A stretch of DNA of 64,000 nucleotides, from contig JADKBU010000004.1 in the NCBI GenBank assembly GCA_016714935.1, positions 27,826-91,825 on the forward strand, read 5' to 3'. The notes beneath the pieces are model-generated. The model was not told the origin of the DNA, did not search any database, and was given only the letters and a program-made list of their open reading frames with translations. Of this stretch, positions 56,576-63,855 are shown piece by piece (the first letter of the stretch is position 1; each line of letters starts with the position of its first letter). Source of the DNA: Candidatus Accumulibacter propinquus. Its GTDB lineage: Bacteria; Pseudomonadota; Gammaproteobacteria; Burkholderiales; Rhodocyclaceae. The translations under genes and the position numbers were made by a program.

Positions 56576-57857
56576 GCAGCAGCCCGCGTGCCGCGGCGAC
56601 GCCGCTGCGCACCGCGGCTTCGAGCGTTGCCGGATACTCGGCGCAGACGTAGTCACCCGCCAGCCATAAACCGTTGCGCGCGGTCGCGGCGGCTGGCCGG
56701 CGCAGATTGGGGCGGCAGGAAAACGTCGCGCGACGTTCGCGAATGACCTGATACCAGAGCGCCGGCGGCAGCCGGGTGCGCAGGGTGTCGGCGAGTTCGC
56801 GCTGCAGTGCGATCGCCAGCGCGGCATTGTCGAGCGTTTCCCAGGCACCATGACCGCTGAGCACGAAGGCCATCACTCCCGCCGTACCGCAGAGTGCGCC
56901 ACGGTCGAACACCCATTGCCCGATCCGACCGGCAGGGCGATCGTCGAGCCCGAGCATCGGGAAGGGCAGGCACACTTGCGGCGGATAGCCGCAATAGAGC
57001 GTGGCGATCGGCTCGAAGGCGTAGCCGGAGAGCAGCTGCGCGATGCCCCGCGTCTGCGCGTGCCCGGCGAGCAACGCCGGCGCATGCTGCGGGCCGACGG
57101 CGACGACCGCGTAGTCATAGTGCTCGCCACAGACCGTGAACCCGTCGTCAATCGCGGCGACACGGGTCGACAGGCGAATTTCCCCGCCACGCGCGCGGAT
57201 GAAGTGCGCCGCGGCTTCCGGAAAGAGACGGTCGAGATCCGCTGCCGGCAGCAGCAGGTCGGTCGCGGCGCGGCCCCCGCCGAGGCTGTCGCGCAGCGTA
57301 TTCACGAAGATCTGCGCCGAAGCCATGGCCGGCGCGGTATTCAGCGCCGCCAGGCACAGCGGCTCCCAGAGGCGCCGGCGCAGGCTGCCGCGCTGGCCAT
57401 GGCCATCGAGCAAGGCCGACACCGTGCAATCGTCGCCGAGGCGGTAGTCCGCGTCCTGCAGGAAACGCAGGAAACGAACGGCGCCGACTTTCTCGGCCAG
57501 ACTGCTGCCGCGCGCGCTCAGCAAACCCACCGCCAGGTGCCACGGTGCCGGCAGGCGCGGCAGCCGCATCCGGAAGGGACGCGGCTGGCTGGCCGGGAAG
57601 CGCAGTTCGAGTGGCAGGCGCTTCAGGAGCCGCTCGGGATCGGCGCCGACTTCCCGCATCAGGCGCAGCGTCTCGCAGTAAGCGCCGACCAGGAGGTGCT
57701 GCCCGTTGTCGAGCCGGTGGCCGTGCAGGTCCACGCTGCGCGCCCGCCCGCCGAGCTGCTTCGCGGCCTCGAAAACGGTGACCCCGACCCCGGCCTTGGC
57801 CAGTTCGACCGCCGTGGACAGCCCCGCCCAGCCGCCACCGACGATCGCTGCCTTCAT
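56496..57857 (-). CDS. hpnE: Hydroxysqualene dehydroxylase HpnE
   Basis: FAD-dependent amine-oxidase-like enzyme that reduces hydroxysqualene to squalene, the last of the three HpnCDE steps. 453 residues with the dinucleotide motif AAIVGGGWAGLSTAVELAKAG at the start, LGGRARSVDLHGHRLDNGQH and the C-terminal FAD segment NGLWLAGDYVCAEYPATLEA. ATG overlaps the hpnD stop. Its last 80 bases run antisense to the end of the ABC ATPase gene. Confidence 0.94.
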   Translation of the reverse strand: MKAAIVGGGWAGLSTAVELAKAGVGVTVFEAAKQLGGRARSVDLHGHRLDNGQHLLVGAYCETLRLMREVGADPERLLKRLPLELRFPASQPRPFRMRLPRLPAPWHLAVGLLSARGSSLAEKVGAVRFLRFLQDADYRLGDDCTVSALLDGHGQRGSLRRRLWEPLCLAALNTAPAMASAQIFVNTLRDSLGGGRAATDLLLPAADLDRLFPEAAAHFIRARGGEIRLSTRVAAIDDGFTVCGEHYDYAVVAVGPQHAPALLAGHAQTRGIAQLLSGYAFEPIATLYCGYPPQVCLPFPMLGLDDRPAGRIGQWVFDRGALCGTAGVMAFVLSGHGAWETLDNAALAIALQRELADTLRTRLPPALWYQVIRERRATFSCRPNLRRPAAATARNGLWLAGDYVCAEYPATLEAAVRSGVAAARGLLLSAPPPTARRASAGDGNSAPRSLRHG

Positions 57858-58687
57858 CCCCGCACCCAGGTCCGCCAGGCGATCCACAGCTTGCGGATCG
57901 GCGTCAGCGAAGTGCGCTGGCTGAGGACCTGACAGCCATCCCGCTTGATCTCGTCGAGCAGCGTGCGATAGATCGCCGCCATCACCAGCCCGGGGCGCTG
58001 CGCTCGACGGTCGATCGCCGGCAGTGCGCCGATCGCCTGCGCGTAGTAGCTCTCGGCGCGCTCGATCTGGAAGTCCATCAGGCGCCGGAAGTTGTCCGAA
58101 TGGCGGGCGTTGAGGATGTCGGCGGCGGTCACCTGGAAACGCTGCAACTCGTCGATCGGCAGATAGATGCGACCCCTGCGCGCGTCTTCGCCGACGTCGC
58201 GGATGATGTTCGTGAGCTGGAACGCGACGCCCAGATCGTGCGCGTATTTCTGGGTCTTGCGGTCCTGGTAGCCGAAGATCTCCGCGGCGAGCAGACCGAC
58301 GACGCTGGCCACGCGATAACAGTAGAGCGAGAGGGCCTTGAAATCGAGGTAGCGCGATTGCTGCAGATCCATCTCCATGCCGTCGATGATCTCCTGCAAC
58401 TGCTCTTCCGGCAGATGGAACTCGGTGCTTGCCGCCTGCAGCGCCTGCGTCACCGGATGCTGCGGCTTGCCCGCCGGCAGCCGCGTCAGCTCCTGCCGCC
58501 ACCAGGCCAGCTTGGTGGCGGCGACCTGCGGGTCCTGGCACTCGTCGACGACATCGTCAACCTCGCGGCAAAAGGCGTACAGTGCCGTGATCGCGCGCCG
58601 CTGCTGTGGCGGCAGGAAGAGAAAGCTGTAGTAGAAGCTCGAGCCGCTGCGGGCCGCCTTCTGTTGGCAGTATTCGTCGGGGGTCAT
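57854..58687 (-). CDS. hpnD: Presqualene diphosphate synthase HpnD
   Basis: A 277-residue trans-isoprenyl diphosphate synthase that joins two farnesyl diphosphates to presqualene diphosphate. The two Asp-rich motifs are REVDDVVDECQDP and TNIIRDVGEDARRGRIYLP. The family also includes phytoene synthases, but its place between hpnE and hpnC fits HpnD. ATG at 58687 gives the family-like TPDEYCQQKAARSGSSFYYS start. Confidence 0.95.
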   Translation of the reverse strand: MTPDEYCQQKAARSGSSFYYSFLFLPPQQRRAITALYAFCREVDDVVDECQDPQVAATKLAWWRQELTRLPAGKPQHPVTQALQAASTEFHLPEEQLQEIIDGMEMDLQQSRYLDFKALSLYCYRVASVVGLLAAEIFGYQDRKTQKYAHDLGVAFQLTNIIRDVGEDARRGRIYLPIDELQRFQVTAADILNARHSDNFRRLMDFQIERAESYYAQAIGALPAIDRRAQRPGLVMAAIYRTLLDEIKRDGCQVLSQRTSLTPIRKLWIAWRTWVRG

Positions 58688-58730
58688 TCGCAATCTCGGG
58701 ATTTCCACAGGGTCGCCATTCTCCCACGAC

Positions 58731-59540
58731 TTACATGCGCAGGGCGCGTCCGCCGATGCGCAACCAGTCGCGCACGCCCAGCACCGGCCGCTGTGCGAAC
58801 ACATCGCCGCGAACGCGCTCGATCCGCTCCAGAATGCGCAGGCCACCCTGCACCGTCAGGCGGATTTCCCAGGCCATGCGGCCGGGCAGTTGCTGGACCA
58901 GCGGGGCACCTGCATGCATCAACCGGCGGGTCCGCTCGGTTTCGAAAGCCAGTAGCGCCGCCCATGCGGCGCTCCAGCATCCGGCCGCGATCTGCGATTC
59001 GCCGATGCCGAAGCGTTCGAGGTCGGCCTGGGGAAGATAGACCCGCTCCTTCTGCCAGTCGATGGCAATGTCCTGCCAGAAATTCACCAGTTGCAGCGCG
59101 CTGCAGATGCAATCCGAGCGGCGCAGATTCTCGGCGTCGGCGCGGCCCACCAGATGCAGCAGCAGGCGGCCGACCGGATTGGCCGAGCGACGACAGTAAT
59201 CCAGAAGCTGCGGGTAGTCCGCGTAACGCCTGGTGACGACATCCTGCGCGAAGGCGTCGAGCAGGTCACGGAACAACGCCACCGGCAGGCGCCACGCGTG
59301 GATGACCGCCGCCAGCTCCGCGAAGTCCGCCTGGGCCGGATGCTCGCCACGTTCGATACGGTCGAGCGCCTCGGCGAATTCAGCCAGGCCCTGCAGGCGC
59401 TGCGCATCGGTGGCGTCACCCTCGTCGGCAATGTCGTCGGCAGCGCGCGCGAAGCGATAGATCGCCTCGACCGGTCGGCGCAGGCGCTTCGGCAGCAGGA
59501 GCGAGGCAACAGGAAAATTTTCGTAGTGGTCGACAGGCAT
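58731..59540 (-). CDS. hpnC: Hydroxysqualene synthase HpnC
   Basis: A 269-residue squalene/phytoene synthase-type protein that converts presqualene diphosphate to hydroxysqualene. Visible are HYENFPVASLLLPKRLRRPV, first Asp motif ARAADDIADEGDA, and second LVNFWQDIAIDWQKERVYLP. It opens the hpnC-hpnD-hpnE operon, which supplies squalene for hopanoids. The squalene-hopene cyclase is not in the window. Confidence 0.95.
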   Translation of the reverse strand: MPVDHYENFPVASLLLPKRLRRPVEAIYRFARAADDIADEGDATDAQRLQGLAEFAEALDRIERGEHPAQADFAELAAVIHAWRLPVALFRDLLDAFAQDVVTRRYADYPQLLDYCRRSANPVGRLLLHLVGRADAENLRRSDCICSALQLVNFWQDIAIDWQKERVYLPQADLERFGIGESQIAAGCWSAAWAALLAFETERTRRLMHAGAPLVQQLPGRMAWEIRLTVQGGLRILERIERVRGDVFAQRPVLGVRDWLRIGGRALRM

Positions 59541-59586
59541 CGCGGCGAAGTCTGCTGGTTCCGGAGCAGCCCAGGTGCTTTGAGGG

Positions 59587-59616
59587 CTGACAGTATAGGG
59601 TCGCGGCGGTTAGAAT
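59587..59616 (+). promoter_or_regulatory. Sigma-70 promoter of tRNA-Leu
   Basis: CTGACA (-35) and TAGAAT (-10) are separated by 18 bases, about 50 bases before tRNA-Leu. Confidence 0.55.
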
Positions 59617-59667
59617 ACCGCTCCGACGCGCGATTCGCGATGGCAGCAGGTCTCGGTGTTGGGCAGT

Positions 59668-59752
59668 GCCCAGGTGGCGAAATTGGTAGACGCAGCAGGT
59701 TTAGGTCCTGCCGCCGCAAGGTGTGGGGGTTCGATTCCCTTCCTGGGCACCA
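59668..59752 (+). tRNA. tRNA-Leu (anticodon TAG)
   Basis: An 85-base class II tRNA with acceptor GCCCAGG/CCTGGGC, encoded CCA, D arm GGCGAAATTGGTAGACGC, anticodon stem GCAGG/CCTGC around TTTAGGT giving anticodon TAG, an extra arm and T arm GGGTTCGATTCCC. tRNA-Leu genes are frequent integration sites, and integrase remnants follow directly. Confidence 0.96.
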
Positions 59753-59758
59753 TCAAGC

Positions 59759-59783
59759 AGTCCAAGGCAGTCCGAAGAAGTCC
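59759..59783 (+). repeat. Three phased AGTCC repeats beside tRNA-Leu
   Basis: AGTCC occurs at 59759, 59769 and 59779, exactly 10 bases apart, right after the tRNA 3' end. Phased short repeats of this kind flank attachment sites of tyrosine integrases, where they act as arm-type binding sites. The identification as att remnants is inference. Confidence 0.5.
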
Positions 59784-59787
59784 AGAC

Positions 59788-59811
59788 AACCCGCATCCGT
59801 GCGGGTTTTTT
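59788..59811 (+). terminator. Rho-independent terminator after tRNA-Leu
   Basis: AACCCGCA and TGCGGGTT pair around TCCG and are followed by TTTTTT. A strong intrinsic terminator. Confidence 0.85.
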
Positions 59812-59947
59812 GTTGCCTCGATGTCCGCCAAGGGGCAACCTGGTCCCACGACATCCGGGCTGCAACAGGGGTAACTTTGGGGGTAACGCCAAAGGCGCCT
59901 GGGGTAGCTGTCAGGCGAGGAACCAACCTCAGAGCCTGCGGGGCGCC

Positions 59948-60052
59948 ATGCCGATAACGGAAACCGCAGTACGCAATGCGCAGCCCGTCGACCAGCCGGT
60001 CAGGCTATGCGACGGCCTGGGGCTGTTTGTCCTCGTCACCACCTGCCGGTGA
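59948..60052 (+). pseudogene. Remnant of a tyrosine integrase (N-terminal arm-binding domain only)
   Basis: From the ATG at 59948 the frame encodes MPITETAVRNAQPVDQPVRL and then DGLGLFVLVTTC before a stop at codon 35. This is the start of the DUF4102/P4-type integrase family (pattern M.LTD.AIRNAKP..KPY.L.DG.GL.LLV). The catalytic domain is absent and the downstream 170 bases hold nothing similar. It lies in the expected direction just after tRNA-Leu, so it marks an old integration event. No other gene is visible from 60053 to 60224. Confidence 0.7.
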
Positions 60053-60224
60053 CATCGGCGAAGAGAACTACCAGTTTCCTGTTTGAGCCTTTGAGCCGCA
60101 CTCGGCGAATCGCATGGCGCCGGCCAGACGCGTTGCCGCGCCATCGACGCCTACCCCTTGGGTGAGGGTAACCGACAGCCCACGGCAGCCGCGGCCTGGC
60201 CGCTGTGGACGAACCAGCCGGGAG

Positions 60225-60629
60225 TCACGGCGTACCGCATGCGCCAATCGGTGTGCATAACTCGACGAGTATGCCGTCGGGGCAACGCACGTAAGACACG
60301 ACTTGCCCCCACGGCTTGGCGACCGGCGCAGCCCATTCCCTGGCTCCAGCAGCGATGGCCTTGCTGTGCGCCAACGCGACATCCTCGGTGACCAGCGCAA
60401 TTTCAAACCCGAGTGGCTGAACAGAAGCATCTGCCTGCACATGGCCGCCTGGAAAATTCATGTCACCCAACTCATGTGACGCGAACGACAGGGTCGTTTC
60501 TCCGGTATTCAACTCGCCGTAGGTACCGCTCTCGTGGAGAAATTTTCTCGGCAGGCCAAATGCCTTTTCGAAGAACTCCAACGAAGCTGCCACATCCGGC
60601 ACGTAGACAATGGTGTAACCGAGCTTCAT
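60225..60629 (-). CDS. VOC/glyoxalase-fold protein
   Basis: A 134-residue vicinal-oxygen-chelate protein (MKLGYTIVYVPDVAASLEFF ... GAREWAAPVAKPWGQ ... VRCPDGILVELCTP). The paired beta-alpha-beta modules and the terminal Glu of the metal site are seen. Such proteins include glyoxalases, dioxygenases and antibiotic-binding resistance proteins; substrate unknown. ATG at 60629 follows AAGGAGAAACCC. A perfect palindrome lies 48 bases upstream. Confidence 0.85.
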   Translation of the reverse strand: MKLGYTIVYVPDVAASLEFFEKAFGLPRKFLHESGTYGELNTGETTLSFASHELGDMNFPGGHVQADASVQPLGFEIALVTEDVALAHSKAIAAGAREWAAPVAKPWGQVVSYVRCPDGILVELCTPIGACGTP

Positions 60630-60676
60630 GGGTTTCTCCTTATGGCCTTCCGAGCGGCCCAATGTGATGCAGCAAT

Positions 60677-60708
60677 CCTATTTGACGCCAAGCCTGGCGT
60701 CAAATAGG
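60677..60708. repeat. Perfect 14-bp inverted repeat upstream of the VOC gene
   Basis: CCTATTTGACGCCA and TGGCGTCAAATAGG flank a four-base loop. It stands between the DUF4262 stop and the VOC start, 48 bases before the latter. It could be an operator or a hairpin at a mobile-element scar. The rest of the 234-base gap shows no gene. Confidence 0.8.
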
Positions 60709-60863
60709 CGCGGATGCCGAGTCTGTTGAGCGAAGGCCGAGAACCCAGCATGATGGATGGCCGTATCGCACACTGTACGCGTTCGATCCCCGACGATTGG
60801 CCATCCTGTTCCTCGGCGGAGACCAGGCGGGCGATGACCGTTGGGAAATGCCGATAGCGGGCG

Positions 60864-61319
60864 TCACGCGACCTCTCCCGCAAGCAACGGCTGGTTGGCA
60901 CGGAGCCAGTCCGAGGCCTCCGCGTCCCAGGGCCAAACACCCGAAGTACTGGGCCAGATGAGCTGTAGCGCGTCGAACTCGGAGCCGCCATGCAACCAGC
61001 AGGCGGACCGCATGTACTCAGCCCGGTGTTCACGCGCGACGGGACCAAATTGAACAGCGAAGCCCTCAAGGAAACCCAGGTAGAGAACTCCGGGGAGGAA
61101 CTGCTCGCCCGATCGAATCCGGCGGTTGTACTCATTGACCATCCAGTGCGACAGCTTGGAGCTGAGACCGATGATGATGAGTTCAGGGGCACCAGATGAC
61201 CTGGCGATTCCGATGGAGTAAGAAAAGGGTGGCTCTACTTTCTGCGGATCAAACACAGAGGTAACGCTGCAACCGTGCTCTTCGATGTGCTGGAGGATGT
61301 TGCGCTCGTACTCTTCCAT
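60864..61319 (-). CDS. DUF4262 family protein
   Basis: A 151-residue protein with the DUF4262 pattern: IEEHGCSVTSVFDPQKVEPP, FSYSIGIARSSGAPELIIIG, SGEQFLPGVLYLGFLEGF and the aromatic end WPSTSGVWPWDAEAS. The function is unknown; the family is often seen as isolated accessory genes. It starts six bases beyond an attC-like site. Confidence 0.85.
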   Translation of the reverse strand: MEEYERNILQHIEEHGCSVTSVFDPQKVEPPFSYSIGIARSSGAPELIIIGLSSKLSHWMVNEYNRRIRSGEQFLPGVLYLGFLEGFAVQFGPVAREHRAEYMRSACWLHGGSEFDALQLIWPSTSGVWPWDAEASDWLRANQPLLAGEVA

Positions 61320-61324
61320 AAGCC

Positions 61325-61398
61325 TGCTAACCGTTCAAGGTCAGGGGCGCGCAGCGGCGCTTGCGCGGCGGCGCGTCCCCTGCAGCGCCCTGTTGGGC
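61325..61398 (-). repeat. attC-like recombination site
   Basis: On the minus strand the 74-base element begins GCCCAAC (fits RYYYAAC), starts five bases after the paiB stop, and ends in a GTTAGC-like core after TTGAACG. The interior is an imperfect palindrome: CAGGGG-A-CGCGC-C-GC pairs with its partner CAGGGG-CGCGC-A-GC around AAGC, leaving an unpaired A. These are integron attC features, though the right-hand core fits GTTRRRY imperfectly. No integron integrase is in the window. Confidence 0.55.
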
Positions 61399-61402
61399 GG
61401 CA

Positions 61403-62044
61403 TCAGTTCTTGGCGACTACGGCGTTGAGCATCGCGGCAGACGTTACCCGCTCGCCACGCTTTTGCAACTCTTCTGCCGCGTTGATGCGATCGCGTTCTT
61501 CCCGATTTTGACTGAGTTTCCATTTGCCGACCATCCTGGTAATTTCGATCTCGATGCCTACGATGGCTGTCAGCATCTGATCGATGTACTCCTTCGATGA
61601 ATCGCTCATCCTCCAAGGCTTTTCCGAACCGGCGCGAGCCTCATTAGCGCGAGTGAGGCGCGCCACCACACCGCGTACGAACTTCTCGTCATCGCGGATC
61701 GTGATTTTTCCGTGAACGTGCACGGCCTGGTAATTCCAGGTAGGCACTTGCCGGTGAAACTCGTGCTTGCTCGGATACCAGTTCGGTGAAATATAGGCAT
61801 TTGCCGCACGGAAGATGACAAGAGCGTCATCGCCATCCCTGGTCTCCTTCCAGATGGGATTGGCCCGGGCGACGTGGGCGAGCAATTGTCCGCGCTCGCA
61901 CGCGTTCGGGTTCAAGTCGAATGGCAGGTGATTGGCGTCGAGTCCGCACGGGCCGTTGAGTACAAGAATCCCAAGCGGGAAATTGGCGATGATGCGGTGA
62001 AGCTCTTCGGTCCGCGTTTCTTCAAACTGCTGGGGCAGGTACAT
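61403..62044 (-). CDS. PaiB-like FMN-binding protein
   Basis: A 213-residue split-barrel flavin-binding protein, MYLPQQFEETRTEELHRIIA with LLAHVARANPIWKE, FRAANAYISPNWYPSK and PTWNYQAVHVHGKITI. It belongs to the PaiB transcriptional-regulator-like family, whose members are FMN/heme-binding proteins of uncertain role. The PaiA acetyltransferase partner is absent. The ATG at 62044 overlaps the decayed toxin frame. It is directly followed by the attC-like site, as in a gene cassette. Confidence 0.88.
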   Translation of the reverse strand: MYLPQQFEETRTEELHRIIANFPLGILVLNGPCGLDANHLPFDLNPNACERGQLLAHVARANPIWKETRDGDDALVIFRAANAYISPNWYPSKHEFHRQVPTWNYQAVHVHGKITIRDDEKFVRGVVARLTRANEARAGSEKPWRMSDSSKEYIDQMLTAIVGIEIEITRMVGKWKLSQNREERDRINAAEELQKRGERVTSAAMLNAVVAKN

Positions 62045-62213
62045 AGTTCGACCATTTCCTGAGTACGCGAACAACGCGCTCTTTCGATGAATACTTCGTA
62101 GACCTGGCGGTGCTGGATATTTATGCGCCGCGAGTACGACCTGACAAGATCACCAACTAGCTTCTCGTAGGACGGCGGATTCTGAAATGGATCGTTTGAC
62201 AGGAATGCCCAAC
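62022..62213 (-). pseudogene. Decayed YoeB/Txe-family toxin fragment
   Basis: The minus strand encodes AFLSNDPFQNPPSYEKLVGD then SYSRRINIQHRQVYEVFIE, the middle of a Txe/YoeB mRNA endonuclease, and after one extra base near 62082-62085 the next frame gives ERVVRVLRKWSNY, the family C terminus. The N-terminal third is missing. The remaining part begins exactly at GTTGGGC (62213-62207). No antitoxin is beside it. Confidence 0.7.
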
Positions 62214-62227
62214 GTTCGGGTTGGCCG

Positions 62228-62761
62228 TCACTGGTTCGAGACCCACTCAATAAACTCCTCTGCAATCTGCGGCGTGGACATTTCTAGCACCGCCTCCGCA
62301 ACTGCATGATGCCCCTGCGCGGCTGCAACGGCTGACAACGCACATGCCGCAAAGCCAGGCTCCCAAGGTCGGCTTGCCGCTTGCGCTACCAGGCTCGGCA
62401 GACGTGCAAGTGCTTCGAAGTAGGAAGCCTTCAAGTCCTGTGGAACTTCAATCTGATGCTTCGCACGGCAGATCTCCACCCAAGCGGGAAACTGAAAGAA
62501 CGCCTCGTCCGCTCGTGCCGGTGCACTTGCCAACGCAGAGACGACATGCGGTACCGCTGCGAAGGAAGCGGTGTACACGTCTCCCTGGTGCGCGAGCGCA
62601 CTCCAAAGCGTGAACCAAGGCTCTGCTTCGCCCTCGGACTTCGGGAATTCGTGCAGTCGCTCCAAAAGCGCAGGAATATCCCCCGCCTTGCCGTAAGCGT
62701 GTTGCAACTCAGACCACTGCGGGCTTTGTAGGCTAAGGGGCGGAAATAGGGGACAGTCCAC
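62228..62761 (-). CDS. Hypothetical protein, 5' end replaced by a repeat
   Basis: The body (residues ~10 onward: SPQWSELQHAYGKAGDIPAL, PWFTLWSALAHQGDVYTASF, AVPHVVSALASAPARADEAF) is helical and looks like a genuine accessory-gene family, which I cannot name. The palindromic repeat at 62745-62812 reaches to within ~12 codons of the conserved start, so the natural ATG is lost; a GTG inside the repeat at 62761 may now serve. It is unclear whether the gene is expressed. Confidence 0.6.
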   Translation of the reverse strand: MDCPLFPPLSLQSPQWSELQHAYGKAGDIPALLERLHEFPKSEGEAEPWFTLWSALAHQGDVYTASFAAVPHVVSALASAPARADEAFFQFPAWVEICRAKHQIEVPQDLKASYFEALARLPSLVAQAASRPWEPGFAACALSAVAAAQGHHAVAEAVLEMSTPQIAEEFIEWVSNQ

Positions 62762-62812
62762 GGTTTCCTGGTTTTCAGAACAGAAGAAACAAGATAACCG
62801 TGGTCCCCTATT
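62745..62812. repeat. Palindromic repeat (REP/RAYT-like)
   Basis: Left arm AATAGGGGACAGTCCACGG plus TT pairs with the right arm AACCGTGGTCCCCTATT, which lacks four bases. A related half-copy lies at 63761-63785, and GGGGTCAGGTCTTGAAATCA at 62853 resembles another element of this kind. Such GGGGACAG-type palindromes are spread by REP-associated transposases; that link is inference. Confidence 0.65.
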
Positions 62813-62919
62813 ATCCCGGCCCGCAATCCGCGCAAGTGTTCGAGGGGCGGCGGGGTCAGGTCTTGAAATCACGCATTCGAAGAGATCAGTGGCCGGCGAC
62901 TTCCGTTACGCTCGATTGA

Positions 62920-63162
62920 TCAGCCCAGCAATCGGTTCAACAGTTCGTCACGACTGACGCCTTGGTGAGCCGCAACTGCTGCAAGTATGGCCGCCAGGGT
63001 GCCGATGCGCAACGGGTCGTGAGTGGGAATCGTGATGTGATGTTCGCCACGTTCCAGCGTCGTCAGCCGAACGTGGCTGCCGGTTTGTCGCGTCACGGCA
63101 TAGCCAAGCTTCGCCAACAGTCGGATCAGGACCGGCCCGGACAGGTCGCGCGGCAGCTTCAT
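62920..63162 (-). CDS. hicA: HicA-family toxin
   Basis: An 80-residue double-stranded RNA-binding-fold mRNA interferase. MKLPRDLSGPVLIRLLAKLG, then the catalytic-His region RQTGSHVRLTTLERGEHHIT and IPTHDPLRIGTLAAIL match HicA. The ATG overlaps the hicB stop (ATGA). Toxin second is the reverse of the usual hicAB order but is known in hicBA-type systems. Confidence 0.85.
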   Translation of the reverse strand: MKLPRDLSGPVLIRLLAKLGYAVTRQTGSHVRLTTLERGEHHITIPTHDPLRIGTLAAILAAVAAHQGVSRDELLNRLLG

Positions 63163-63365
63163 GCCGCCAGCGATTCTTCCCGCGTGATGTGCAGGCGGAT
63201 CACGCTCGGCCTCTTGTCGTCGTCGAAATGGCAACGCACGGCATCGCGTAGTTGCGTGTGCAAGCCGGGCAGATCGTCAGCTTCGGTAAGTATATCCGTC
63301 CCAACCGAGCGGGCCGTGAAACCTCCCTCGGGGGCTTCTTCGACGATGAAGTGAATTTCGGTCAT
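63159..63365 (-). CDS. hicB: HicB-like antitoxin
   Basis: A 68-residue protein, MTEIHFIVEEAPEGGFTARS, with a partial RNase-H-like HicB fold and no C-terminal DNA-binding domain. It directly precedes and overlaps hicA, so it is read as its antitoxin. Short HicB-like proteins of this type are often mislabelled in databases as dehydrogenase subunits. Confidence 0.75.
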   Translation of the reverse strand: MTEIHFIVEEAPEGGFTARSVGTDILTEADDLPGLHTQLRDAVRCHFDDDKRPSVIRLHITREESLAA

Positions 63366-63855
63366 GGCTAATAGCCCCTTGAAAATTGATGACTGTACGC
63401 CAGTCTGCGAGCGGACGGGGTCGGGCTCTTCCTCTTGCCGGTCGGGCAAGATGTCAACCCGCGATTTCCAGCCGTGTTTCAATCCGGTCGATTCGCGCCG
63501 TGATCCGGTCGATGCTCGACTGTTGCCGGATGATTTCTTCGTAATTGTGGCGCTATCGTGGCGACCAGTGCCGGTGCTGGCTTCGTGGCTGGTGAGCCGC
63601 GCGCCGATCTCTCATCAGATTGTCGACGTTTGTCAGTCATGCCCAAAAGCCTCCGTTTGCCCAGTCTATCGCCAAGCAGCCAAATTTTCAAACCGTGAAG
63701 ATCGCCAGCCAAACACCGCTCGCCTGTGCGGCACCCGATGCCAGGGAGAAACAGGGCGGGAAACAGGGGACAGACCACGTTTTTTGTACGGCCGTGCTGC
63801 TAACCAGACTTGATCCAGCTTGTCAGTGCAAGTCTGGCTCACCAGTTGCTGGGTT
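63366..63855. other. 490-base accessory interval without a recognisable gene
   Basis: The minus strand contains a coiled-coil-like stretch (EEIIRQQSSIDRITARIDRI) near 63470-63550 with no clear start, possibly a gene fragment. A half-copy of the palindromic repeat (63761-63785) lies further right. Nothing else stands out. Confidence 0.45.
63761..63785 (+). repeat. Half-copy of the GGGGACAG palindromic repeat
   Basis: AAACAGGGGACAGACCACGT followed by a T run matches the left arm of the element at 62745-62812 with three differences. The second arm is not present. Confidence 0.55.

Noticed and set aside
60700..60863. Second attC site downstream of DUF4262
   Set aside because: TCCCAAC near 60847 resembles the core, but the first base is not a purine and no GTTRRRY partner or hairpin follows.
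60626..61192. 188-codon minus-strand frame covering the DUF4262 gene and the gap after it
   Set aside because: Ser/Arg-rich composition typical of an out-of-frame reading of DUF4262. The part in the gap shows no family pattern.
63470..63778. Minus-strand frame with a coiled-coil-like stretch
   Set aside because: The coiled-coil residues lie in a different reading frame from the candidate start codon, and part of the frame is inside the repeat half-copy. Not supportable as a gene.
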